NCBI GenBank assembly: GCA_009767595.1
Contig: VSDK01004528.1
Span: forward strand, 31,160-95,159
DNA: 64,000 nt
Origin: Symbiodinium kawagutii
Taxonomy: Eukaryota > Sar > Dinophyceae > Suessiales > Symbiodiniaceae
Reading direction: 5' to 3'
Shown here in pieces: positions 35,051 to 48,006 of this stretch. Position numbers and translations under genes: made by a program. A model generated the notes under the pieces. It was not told where the DNA came from, did no database searches, and saw only the letters and a program-made list of their open reading frames with translations. The number at the start of each line of letters is the position of its first letter. The first letter of the stretch is position 1.

Positions 35051-37117
35051 GTGGTTGCTTGATGGTCAATGAATGATGCTTAGTGGTGGCTAACAAAATC
35101 ATGGTTGATCAGGCTCATCTGGTGGGTTCCTTTGCAACCATTGATGAATTCCGGTTAACAAATCATGGCCAACCACAATTAATGATGGTTGATGGTGTGG
35201 TGAAAGCTTACAAGGGTGAGAAAATGATCCAATACTAATTTTGGTGGGTCAATAACGAGTAATCAAAGAGTGTTGAACCCCCTAATGCTGGTAAACAATA
35301 GTCCATGATTGTTGAGGAAATAAGATGAATTAATAATGCGTACTTCTTTACATTAACCCAGCATGACGGGTAGTATAGGTTCGTGATTTTTAATAAGTTG
35401 GTTGAGAGTACGGAATAACAACCAAGAAAGAACAGTTGGATATATAGAAAGATAAACAGGTTTGTCCCAGCTATCACTATACCCGCATCACTCCAAACAT
35501 GACATCACTGCCAAGGTATTCCTATGTTTCCATGTCATGAGTCATAGATTCACCAACAACATTTCCATACAAACTCAGCAGAGATCACTGATGCGCACTA
35601 GCTACAACAATACTACTGCCACAAGGGAAAGAAACAATCCATGTAAACACGGAGCATGAATCTCCTGGCAACCTTTTGATCAACGAATTATGGCAAATCA
35701 ATCCGGCTAGTACAACTGATTTTTGTAAAACCAGCAGTTTGTTTAGGTGACCGTGTGATTCTAGGCTTTATCGGGCGGTAGATAAAGTTGTCGGCTGCTA
35801 TCCCCTCTCAACCATTGCTAACAAGTATGAAGCATACTTCATCAACGATGGTCATACCCAGGTGACACTAGCGATTCCCTACAATCCTCCATACCCCTGG
35901 GTTCTCGTTATGGCTTCAAGCAACCACCCAGTAGCTCTGCTGTAACAGCGCAGGCCCGGTCGGCGCCTGCAATGTTCGATACATGGCAGCCAGCGCGAGT
36001 AGCAATGTGTTGTCAACAGCTGGGTGAACACGTTGGAAAATTGTTGGCGAACAGTCTGGAAACGTCTCTAACATTCACAAAATGAAAGACTTGGGTATGA
36101 ACATAATATAATTAACCAATGACCAATTTTCCCACAACATCTGTGGAATTCGAGGCACCAAAAACCCCGAGAATGGTGTGTAGTGGCCTTTCCTGTTGCT
36201 CAGGTGGGATAGAGAAGCTCCACTGGAAAACGCGTGCAGACCATGCAAGGGCGGTGCTTCACCAGTTGGACCCTCTATGTTGCAAACTGGCGCTGGCTGA
36301 GGGTGGAGATATGTTCTAAACCGTATAAGTCATGCACTTTCGAAGCACTTTCAAGCGATCCTGATGGCGCAAGGTGCTCCTCTGGCTAATTATTTCAGGA
36401 TTCTCCAAACAAGCAGCTGATTAAAACCTTTTTGTTGTATGTCAAAGCACATTATGATAACGTATCCTGTCTTTGACGGTGAAATAAACCCGTTGCGGTA
36501 CATGTTTTATTGTTATCTTCAGTTTGGCAACCACCCAGCTGTTTTAAAAATGGAATGGTGTCTTAAGCGCTAATTGATGCTAAGTTGACGATCTAATATG
36601 CTAATTTGATGGTAAAGTGATGGCCAATTAACGCTTAATTGATGGTAAATTGATAGTTCATAGTGCTTAATTTTGCTATACATATTGTAATTTATATTCA
36701 ATGGCTCTTGATTGTGTCTTACAATCAACGTTGAACTTCAACATCAATCTATGCCTCTCACCAATGATCATGATCTTTAGAGCAAACTGACACGGAACAA
36801 CAAGCAAGCGATAGATCAAATCAAGTAGAATAACACAGCCTTTACCTACCATGAAGATTGACCCAATCAACGGAAGATGTTGGGCTGCCTTCAACCAGGT
36901 AACCCCCAAAGACAATGGACTTCGTGCTCTCAAAGTAACCAAAACAGTTTTAGAGCACCATCGATTTTGCAACAGCCTCATTTCAGAACATCCCAAGTGT
37001 CTCTCAACGCACACCTGGATCATCTGCGATCAATTCGAGAACGCGGGCACCTTTCAACCAGCCACACCAACCTGACCAGCCCCCCGCAAGCAACGCGTCA
37101 CTTTCCACCCGTTTCGT

Positions 37118-37180
37118 TCATAACTCAGTCTGCTGGGCAGCCCCAAGAGGCCAGGCGGCCAGGGCTGCCACGGGGGCGCT
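37118..37180 (-). CDS. Cold-shock/RS terminal exon, candidate
   Basis: 63 bases encoding SAPVAALAAWPLGAAQQTEL and TGA, phase 0. Acceptor GCCAAG. Chosen because it is the next GC-rich island downstream with a fitting phase and a stop; other endings are possible. Confidence 0.42.
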   Translation of the reverse strand, partial: SAPVAALAAWPLGAAQQTEL

Positions 37181-40100
37181 CTTGGCATGGCTGGTGGTGT
37201 AAGCTCCGGGTGACAAGCCTACTGGTTGACTCGTGATCCCGCACCCAGCATAGCTGCCATAGCCGTTTATCCATGTTGATCCACTTGGTGATCTGTTGTG
37301 GGTTTCGCTGTGATTCTGTTTGAGCTTGCAACCATACCATTCATCTCTAACCGGTGGTTGAGGTTGAAACCACCAGAACTTCGACACAAGCGCTGTCTCA
37401 ACATTCACCTCGCAAGGACAGGCCATCCCATGCGAGGCCATTTCCAAAGGCTGTATGCGTTTGCTATAGCGAAACCATGCTGCTTTCACCATATGCATTT
37501 GCCTGAAAAGCGAACAAGCATCTAGTAACTTTTTGAAGCCTAGAAATCCCCTGATCATCAAGCATGTTTACTTAAAAGCTTCCTGTCTGCAAGGAGGAAG
37601 TGACAAACCGGAGACCAACTCCCAGTTGGATGGGTCCAATATCCACAGCTGCATCACATGCATCATGTTCAGTTGGTTGCTTGTAGCCATCAATCATCTG
37701 TAACCATGACTTGTCAACCAGTGTCCGCTAGCGGTCAACTGGTATCCATTGGTGCGACTTTGCTACTTGTTATCACCAATTCGTGCCGCCAAGGTTTTTG
37801 TTCATTTCTACCTTCCATTCGTCCCCCTGTTGGAATCAAAGATTGCAGCTTTTTTACAATCCTTGCACAGGCAGCTGAAAGAACCACGTGACAACACGGT
37901 GATGCTCGACGAATGATCTGCAACCCACTGATTGGTGGATTTTCAACACCTTTGCATGCGTGCCCACGTTGTCATACCCACCATTCAGGAGCTCTTTTTG
38001 GATAGATATTTGGAATACCAACTTCAGGTGACCCACTTGACAGCATTTTTGATGTTTGAAACTTGCTATCTACCTTTATTAATTTATTACTGATGATCAT
38101 TGGTTCTTTGTTATACAAAAACTCTTGATGGTTGTTGCTGTCATCAAACACAACTCCATATTCATAGTACAAGCACAATCATTAACCACCATTGCTAATT
38201 ACTGTAGACCATCAGCCACCACGTTTCTTTCTTGGCATCAAGCTAGCTTGATCATTGCTATGAATTAGCCATTTCTTAGCCTCTTTTCTTCGCCATGATT
38301 TGGCCACACTTTTGGCAAACACAACAATCATGTAACATGTTTGGCTCAATCACTATTGTTGTCATCAGCCACTTCACTACAACCATGAGTCACTGTATTT
38401 CATCTGGAAGCCGTTAGCTGTACGACTTTTATAATATTACCATTTATCGCCGTTACCATTCCTCTTACGGTTGGTTTGCCACTTAACCACGACTCACTTA
38501 ATTGGCCACTAATTATTGCTTCTGTGGGGGCCATTGTTTCAGTATTGTTTCATCATTGCTTTGCCATGGATCATGCGTTTTGTAACATGAGTGTTTCTCA
38601 AACAAAGGTACCCCAAAATGGTTGGTTCATCATACTATTGATGGTTAACGTTGGATTATTTGGGGGTATCCCCATTTTGAGAAAGCACCATATTGTCCTT
38701 TGTATGGCAAATTTCTGGAGACACCAACAAAACGGCGTTTGATCACCCTCTCAGCGACGGCTGCTGGCACTTCTGCTCCTGTCCCACACTCCGTTGGGAG
38801 GGCCACAGGGACGTGGTCGAGAATTTCAAGGCACAACTGGATGAGTGATTATCATGATCTACCAGTATGATTGGTGACTAAGTAGTATGATTGATGATTA
38901 ATTGGTTATGATTGATGATTAGTTACATTTAGTTACATAGTATGATGGGTGATTATTAGCATTGATGGTCATTGGATTTTTTGATGGATGGCCAGTAGTA
39001 ATCAAGTAGTAACAAATGATTGCAAGGCATAATGACCAATCATAATCAACCATGTCAGCTATATAAGTTGATGAACGTATGTTGGGTAGGTACCAGGGTT
39101 TAATGTAACCAGATGGTGGGTTTATAGAGCTGAAAAGCAGTCTATGACCTTTTTGCTGTCAAAAGCATGCTGAATGAAGAGCCAACCGGCAGTGATTTTT
39201 TGGAAGGTCAAACCAGCGTCTTCTTCCAAAACCCGGCTTTTTTCCCAGCGAGGGAGCCCAGATTTTCCGAGTGAAGCTACCCTGAAAAGCCCCAGATCTT
39301 CCCTGAAAATAGCTTGTAAATGATAGCGAAACAGCCTACTGATGGACCAGCTATGGCATCATGATGTTAAGCCCATGCCGTTGGTCCGGGCTTCGGCCAC
39401 GGGTGCCCCGGGGGCTGTCGGCTCGGATGGCCTTCGACGACGGCTGTCGCTACGACGTCTCGGTGGGCTACGCGCTGGGCTGCGCCGGGGGCTGCGCCTG
39501 GCACGCGCGGGGAAATCGCTGGCAAAGGATGACTAATAGCTATGATGTTCATGTCGGTGATGGTTGCTAATAACACTACAAGGGATACCAACTACCAATT
39601 GTTGTTTGGTGAACCCTGTACCCCTGGTTCCCCATCATTAACCATTAGTTTGCCTTATTATTGTTGGTCATTATCCCCCAGTATTGGTTGGTGAATATTG
39701 ACCCATAGCCATTTAGGTTAATTACTAATAGCTAATCACTGATAGCTAGCATCACAATCCTAAATCACTATTATCGCCATCATGAAACATCATTAATCAT
39801 CAACCATCCCCTAGTTTTCATGGCTGTACCTATTATCCCCTAACCATGAACTCTAGTTTTATCCTATCCTTAGTTCACCCTTAGGTCTCCACGTAGATTA
39901 ACAGCTTTAACCCATCACATTTCCCTATCATTCACGATCAGATCCCCCGATTGAATCCCTTATAGTTGACACTTGACCCCAGTACCCAGTTTGACCCGTA
40001 GTACCCTATACTTAACCCTAGTTCAACTGAATTATTTCAAGGGTTTAATCCCTAGTTTTACCCTATAGTTTCCCTATGATCCACAATTGTCCAACCCCCA

Positions 40101-43100
40101 AATCAGTTGAGTCATCCGATTCCCCTTCTAATCCATTGTAATTCCCTGTAGTTTTACCCTAGTTTAACTTATAAGTTATAAGTAAGGGTTCATCCTTACT
40201 CAAACGATCAGATTCCCAACAAGTTGATCCGAATCCTTGGTGAGTCCCTTTGCTCAACCCTTAGTTAATCCTTTAACCCATCAGATTTCCCTCTGATCCA
40301 TCATACTCCCCTATCATCCCCCCATACCCTTCATTCCACAATAATTCACTAGCTAAACCCTTAGTCAATCTCTTAGCCTAGTTTAATCAACCATTTCACT
40401 CACAACCCTAGTGTTAAACCCTAGTTTAAGCTTTCACCTTAGGGTTCGCACCATAGTTAAGGGTTAGGAACACTATAGCTAAACCCTATAACCCTAGTGT
40501 TGAACCCTAGTTTAAGCTTAGTTCGCACATGTTCGCACCGTAGTTTCACCCTTCGCCCAATGACCCGTCGCCTGCGGGAGTCTCGGCGGCGCGGCGGCGG
40601 CTTTCGGGAGTCGTCGCGGGGTTTCTCCGCTCCACCTGGGGGCGCTGCCGGTGGTCAGAGGTCTGGATGGGTCTGGGGAGGGGTACTTCAAGGGTGAAGT
40701 CGTGGAGAAGTAGTGGTTGAATGATGGTGAAGTTGATGGATAAGAAATGGTTAAGTAATGGCAGATTATGTTAACTGATAGAGAATGATGATGGTTAACG
40801 GATGTTTGAGTTGATGGTTCAAGTTGATGATGGTGTATCTTTGTGGCTATTGTTGTGGTTCACGAATGATTGATGAACCACAACGCTTAGTCCATGTTGA
40901 ATGATGACTGATGGCGGTTTGCTTTAGCTAGGTCATGGTTTATGATGGTCGGCCCTGCTATCAGGTGCTCAATGGGTTGATTGCTGTATATATGAATGTA
41001 TATGCACATTGTGACATGGGTAAGCTACAGCCATCAGAATGAAAACATTCGTCCTACTATGACTGCACGGCCTACAGTCACAATCACGTATGGCTATTGA
41101 GGCTTAGTTCCTGGTTAAAATATGGTAATATTGAGGTTCAGAATGGTTCCAAAGGGAGACCCCTGGGTGGGCTAATTGATATTTGACTGGGATAGTTAGA
41201 CATACGTAAAACCTTGATGATTCGTCAGGGTTAGAGTGTGTTTGGTAAAAAAGCAGGTACCAGTAGTGGTGGTGGTAGTGGTGCTGGTGGTGGTAGTAGT
41301 GGTAGTGGTGGTAGTAGCAGCAACAGTAGCAATAGGAGTAGGAGTACCACTACAAGTAGTCATAACAAGAGTGGTTGGTGATAACCAGCGACAACAAGAG
41401 CAAGTTAAATACTAGCCTGCGGCGGTCAAAGCTCAATTAGTCAGCGGTCCCCAGCAACAGCACTGGCCAAGTGGCACTTCCGGCACTCCTTATTCCTGCA
41501 GCTGGAAGGACGTTGCGACGAACCACTTGGATGGTCATGATTGAGCCATGGGGTGGCGTTGGAAGCACATCATTTGATACATTGGTTATTGCGAGGTCCT
41601 ATGAATGGGTTGATTTTGGTTGATGTCCCTGAGGATTGGAACACGATTGACACTTCTCAGGTCAAACCCAAGCAAAAGGAAACAAACAGCAGTGACCTCT
41701 GCTGAAGCCCTACGGCCCAATCACAACCACCAAGTGCTGTTGGCGGAACGCAACCGCCTCCGTCGGTCAACTTGCCCATCAAATTTTGGTTCATGCTGAC
41801 TTAGCGAGTTCCCAACGAATACCCTCTGGTAAACTCCAAGAAGATAAGAAACTAAGGGCAAACCATGGTAAACAAGCTACAAAAATGGTGGATTTTCCAC
41901 TTGCAGCTCACTTTACCAGAGTCAAAATTCCAATGTAGAACTCCACTACCAGAGCTGGTGAGGCCACGGTCCATACCGCCGTGCCTGGCAAATTGGTAGT
42001 CACCACACTTGGGACATTCCCAGTCTCCAGCCTCGGCCCAAGATCCGCGTGCCCGGTCCCATGCCTGGCAAAATTGTAGAAACCACACGATGGACATTCC
42101 CAGTCCCCAGCCTCAGTGGCCGAAGAAAAGTTCGAATCAGCTTGGAATTCTCAGCGTACTATCTGCACTATCTAATGCATATATCTATATATACCTATCT
42201 TGCTTTATAGTGGTATATTGTCAAATATCATTTGCAGGTAATATTGTGATATATTGATATATATTGGTGATACTATTCAATTATTGGTGTTTCCACGATC
42301 TTGGATCATGCTATTCAATATTGGTATGTATTCGCCATTCCCGCTGTATCCTACTACTAACTAAACTACTACCTACTGATAATACTGATAATCATACTGT
42401 GGTGATTTTATGGATGATTAGTCATTGTCTTGTTATAGTTTTCATAGTCTTATTGGTTATAATTTGAACTAAGTGTTGACAAGTAGTTTTTGATTGACTG
42501 TAATTTGTTGGACTCCTTGAAACCTACACGGGTGCTCCACATAGGTGTTGGACAACCAGTTTCCGATTGAGAGTACCCTTGTAGGGTCCATGCTAGTTTC
42601 CAGAAGAGTTAAATCTCCTTGACTAGGGAACCATAACCATGACATTGGCAGCATCCCATGAGACGGAAAAATGCTGTGTGGATGTTGACTTGTGACACTT
42701 TCATATCCCGAATCACGCGAATTTGTTTTTCAATACTTGTTAGTTTTGCAGTCTATATTGCTTGCAATGCCAACCCTGGATTAATAACCCTCTGGTTGAT
42801 TGATAGGCAGCATCCCCGAATGGTTTATCAATCCAGGGTTGACATCAAGTACTAAGAACAATTCAAACAAATCAAACATCCTTCAGACTGGCTGATTCAG
42901 AACCGTTCATGGATGATATAAGTCCAATCGACAGCTGTTGAATAAGTCATGCTGTATCAACATGAAATGCGTGGGCATCTCTGTCCTAAGGGAAGGCTTT
43001 GGTCATCTTCTGTAAATCGAGATTCTCCAGCTCTCTGGTATCTTCAGAATCCTGAAGCAATACATCAACAGCTGTGTTGCTGTGTTGATTGCTGTTAGCC

Positions 43101-43407
43101 GTCAGACTCTCGCTGTTGGATTGGTTGGTTGGTTCCATCCGCTAGTGGCACTACACAACCATTCAACAGCCTCATGCAGCAGCCTTGTAATTCCACCGGT
43201 GCTGAGTGTGGCCTTTGGCACCTTCACTGCACTGGTCTTTGACTCTGCCAGTATGGTCATATAATGAGTCGACAACTACCGGAGAGTCAAATGATGTAGC
43301 TATTGATTACTCCATCATCTGCTACCATCACCAGCAACATCACCACCAGAATCAGCATCAGCATCAGCATCAGCATCATCATCATCATCATCATCATCAT
43401 CAGCAGC

Positions 43408-43438
<31 letters not shown>

Positions 43439-46400
43439 ACAACACAATAATTTTCATTCTCAATGATGATATGAGTCTTACTGTTGTCAGTCACTATTGA
43501 TGACAACTGTTATAGCTATTTGATTATCAATGCATGATGCATTTGCGTGATTGTTGCTATTGTCCCTTAAGTGGTTGGTGGTTTCAACCCCTTTGAAAAA
43601 TATTAGTCAACCGACCAATTGTTGATAATCACAAGGGAAAATAAAACATGTTTGAAACCACCACGCGCACTTGATCCCACGGACGCACCCCGTTTGAAAC
43701 CACCAACCAGTTAATTACTCACCCTTACTCCATCATTTCTCCACCACGGGGATACCACCACGGCTGCTGCGGCCGTGTCACCCTTTGCTCGTTGGGTCGC
43801 GTGTTGTTTCTTCCACCGCGCGACCTTGCGCACAAACGTTTGTGGCACTTGTTAACGAGTGGTGAGCCAACAAACAAGCGGGATTGGTTGTGGTTAATGG
43901 TTAATCATAGGGGATGATAAACAATTAACACATATATAGTGGGGAATATATACCAACTATATGGGTCAATATGAATCAACCAACCAATGGTTAACTGGCT
44001 GGTTAATGGTTAATAATAGGGGATGATAACCAACAATAGTAGGGGATATACAAGCTATATATGGCGAGCTGGGTCAAGCAGTTCACCAACCCATTTCATG
44101 GGGGATAATGCCCAACAATTTCATAGGAAAAACAATGGTTAATGATAGGGGAACCAGGGGTACAGGGTTCACCAAACAACAATTGGTAGTTGGTATCCCT
44201 TGTAGTGTACAAACAGTAGTTATCAACTACAATTTCGTGGAGAGGGAATTGGTAATTTGTCGCGTAGATATTGTAGAGGTGGATCAAACACTACAACAGG
44301 GATATCAAACAACTACAATTGGTCATTTGTTGTTTGATATCCCTGTCCATGCAAATCCACGATGTGGTGGTTGCTAGTGCCATATGGCTGCGGTTCAAAA
44401 CACCAGATCCCCTCCAAAAAATGGCCCAGGCTTTGGATGATTTGGGTTTTGGTCTTGACCAAGTGTCATAGTGTATGCTATTGGTTGGTGCTATATTTGC
44501 GTTGTCTTGCGAAGTCTATTAGTTCCAACCCCGGCCACGTGTGGTTCATAAACAGGTACTACTAGTGTTACAACCCTCAAAGAATATTTGATATACCCCA
44601 CTATGAAAAATACAAAGCATGACATTCTACCATGACTAGTCCTGGGCTTTAATCATCACAATAGTTACCTAACAGTACATGACGTGAACGATGCATAAAC
44701 ATCGCAAATGCTACAGTAGTTCATGATGTAGAGTGCTCGAGTATGAGTTTGCAACCATTAGATGTTATATTTAGAGGTAGATCATTGTATCACCTCATCT
44801 CACTAAGTAATCCTTTTATAGCTGATATCTCCCACTCTTGCCGTTGTCATGAAGTGTACATCAGCTGGTGGTAATCTGCGATTATCATTATGCATCAGTG
44901 TCAGTACTATTCCCATTGTGAACATATTGACCATGACAGTCCATAATGGTCATCCTGATTTAGGGTTGCGAAACAATCACGAACCGTCACTAACCAGTAG
45001 TCAACCACCATTTGATCAATCAGCCACTAAGCAATCATGAATTAACCATCACTGACTTGTTACGCAACTATGGTTGATCAACAATCAGCTACCACCAAGC
45101 GCTAGTCAACCATCAGCTATGCGCTACTGTAGTTAATAGAATGAACCATTTGGTTAGAACACTCCTGGTAATCCAACTCAATCCCCTCATTGCAAGTGGT
45201 CTATTGTGGTTACCCAAACAGCTCCCAATCGCTCTCAACAGCCATTCAACTCTTGTCAACCATCACCCAACAATTTTCCATCCATTATCCACTACTTATA
45301 TAGTCAAGCAAGTACGTAATAATCAATCAACCGTCAACTCACCATCATTCATTAGCTTAATCAACCATCATTGATCATCCATTGATTCACCATGAAGGAT
45401 GGTTGACGCTGAATTGGTGGCTGATTCATTGGCCATCAAAATCGCCATGGAATTTCCATCATTTCACAGCCAAACCATCAAATAACCAGCATGAACCATG
45501 AAATCTCCATCAATTCACCAAATATAACAGCTATAACCAACTAATTAACCGCCATAAACCATCCCTATCCATCCCTCACTTCACCAACCATCCGCCCTGT
45601 CTCACCATCTGCCAACCCATCCGAGCCCGGGAGCCCGGTCCCCTCCACCGTGTGCCTGGAGCGCCCACGACCACCTCCACGACCACGGCTTCGACTTCGG
45701 CGACGGCTGGGACTACGGGAGCGCTTCACGAGGTCAATGATCTCCACATTCACGGCCTCCCACGGCACGGGCCAGGCCACCCGGGCCACGCCACCAGGGC
45801 CGCAGGGGTTGCTGGTTGGTGACCCCGGTGACCCCGTGGTGAGTGAAAAAGCCAGCAAGATGCAAACCACAGTTTGCCATGGATCAGTTTCATCACATCA
45901 GAATTTGCCATCAAAGTGATCGTCATCAGCATTGGTATCGTCATCAGCTATGGATGTCGTACCAGTATCATATAGAAAATAGCCATCCTGGAGTAGATTG
46001 AATACCCAATCTGGCAATCCTCAAGAGGTCAATGGCTTTCTTAACACGGGGGATATTCAGAATCTACTCCAGATGATTATATCTCAATATCCATGGGAAT
46101 GATGTTTAGGTATCAATAGAGCTGGTTCACACTTGGATGCAAATCAAGTTGGGAAGTCAAGCATGGTGGTTTTATAACTTGGCATCGGCTGAAGACCCAT
46201 GTGCACATCCAAGATGTTGAGACCCACTAATGTTGGCATTGCAGGTTGTCCTGACAGCCGGACTTGTTTCGTGCTTAGCTGGCAACTTGAAATCCGTCGA
46301 AAAATGTATTGACAAGAAATGTCACATTAATGTTTAGTCATCAACACCTGTGCTTCTTTTTTCTCGATCTTTCAAGACATGTTTGAACAATAAGCTTGAG

Positions 46401-47919
46401 TGTGACACTTATCATGCAGAACTTCGCATGTAATGTCCAAAGCCAACAGAAAACTATAGAAAACTTCAAAACTATTGGCTATAGACAAATCTGTGCACAA
46501 CACTAGAGAAAACCTTAGACAACTTAAATGAATCTCTTAAGGATTGATATCACACGGTTCATGTCTATAGTCATAAGAACCCATATCCAAAACCTCACTG
46601 AATCTCTTCAGGTTTAATCCCACAGGATCATAACCAACAGGCTGCCCGTGCGCAGTGATTCACCCGGTCGGCGCCTGCATACTCTTCTTGGTTCCCTGCG
46701 GTTCCTCCACATCAAAGGATATCCTGGCCACCCAGTTGTGCGGATCACAACGGTGGCCGCTCGGTGAGATGAGTTGGGGATGACTTGGGGATGATGTGCG
46801 GATCACGGAAGGTTGAACGTTCCGGCTATGCCCGCAATGCATGGTGTTACAGTCATGGGGCTGTAAACTCTGAGTAGGCATGCCCATCACTGGAACTCTG
46901 GCAATATATGGCTGTGGGTTCATATACCCCTGGCAAAAATCCGATTCTTTGGATGCTTGGAAACCAAAGCCATATGGAAACCCCAGCAATATATGGGTGT
47001 TTCTCAAAACCAGGGTACCCCCAAAAGTGGGAGTTTCTGGATGGTTAGTAGGTACCACCATTTATGGATAAACCCATACAGAGTGGAACCCCTGGTCATA
47101 AGTTGGTTGATTCACCACTCAACGACAATTCTAACTTCTATAATTGGTAGCTGCCCAAATGTGAACTAACCAAAGGTAGCAGCCCCTGGGGGGTGCCACA
47201 ACCTGTATGGAGAACAGATTGCTCCCCCTTGGGTTGCCTTGTGTCAGCTTGCTCCACGCCACCGCGTTCCACCCATCCATCCGTGTCCTGTCGCCCCGGC
47301 GCAATCCCCGCGTCTTTGCATCGTAGCGGGCGTTGGTGTCCGTAATGTACTCGGCATGGGTAAAGAGATCCTGACCTCACGGATGGGTGCCATGGGGTAA
47401 ACAACGCACGAAAATTCGAGCTTAGGGGTATGAATTGGGCTATGATTCAGAAATTCTGAGGGATGAGCATTTGTCAGTCTGATCCACTCATGGGACAGCG
47501 GATCCCTGCTGTTGCCGTGCTTTCCTTGAAAAATGTGCCATGATTGAGCAGGTTGACATAGGTTCATCTCATACTGTTGTTGCTTAGTTTGAATTCCTAT
47601 CACTAGGTGATCAATAGGATTGAATGCCAGTTACCATGAGCTAAGTCTTGTGGTCAACTCAGCTTCATTGGGATCGTCCATGGCAAAAAAATCATCATGT
47701 TCAATGGCTAAGCCAGCATTTTTTGGATACATCACCAGAAATTAACATAGTAATTCATATTTAAGATCACAAAATGGATGATGGGAATCTCTCGGACAAC
47801 CCTTAGCTTCACAAATACCGACACAGCAAGCAACCTGCAAGACGGGCAAACTGGGCATGTCATGGCAAACCTGAATGCTTCGATAACGGCCATCGCTAGT
47901 TTATCATCAACACCATCAG

Positions 47920-48006
<87 letters not shown>

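Larger units (their letters stand above)
32078..37117. other. Region between NAXE and the cold-shock gene, with unassigned GC islands
   Basis: Upstream exons of NAXE are expected here. GC-rich islands with splice-like borders lie at about 32630-32710 (minus reading VLQVASPTSGGAQVLAKAE), 33180-33250, 33790-33860 (minus reading MAVGHHQYDEMFMHRGV) and 34485-34560 (minus reading RRGTGASRRWALVLALAGCL, signal-peptide-like). None can be placed in a gene. 35200-37100 is AT-rich and shows nothing else. Confidence 0.35.

Noticed and set aside
39361-39570. + strand ORFs with Gly/Cys-rich product
   Set aside because: They are shadows of the minus-strand RS exon, whose codon phase and splice sites fit the cold-shock gene.
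39830-40540. Interstitial telomere
   Set aside because: Blocks are cccta-gttt rather than a clean ccctaaa array, with irregular spacing.
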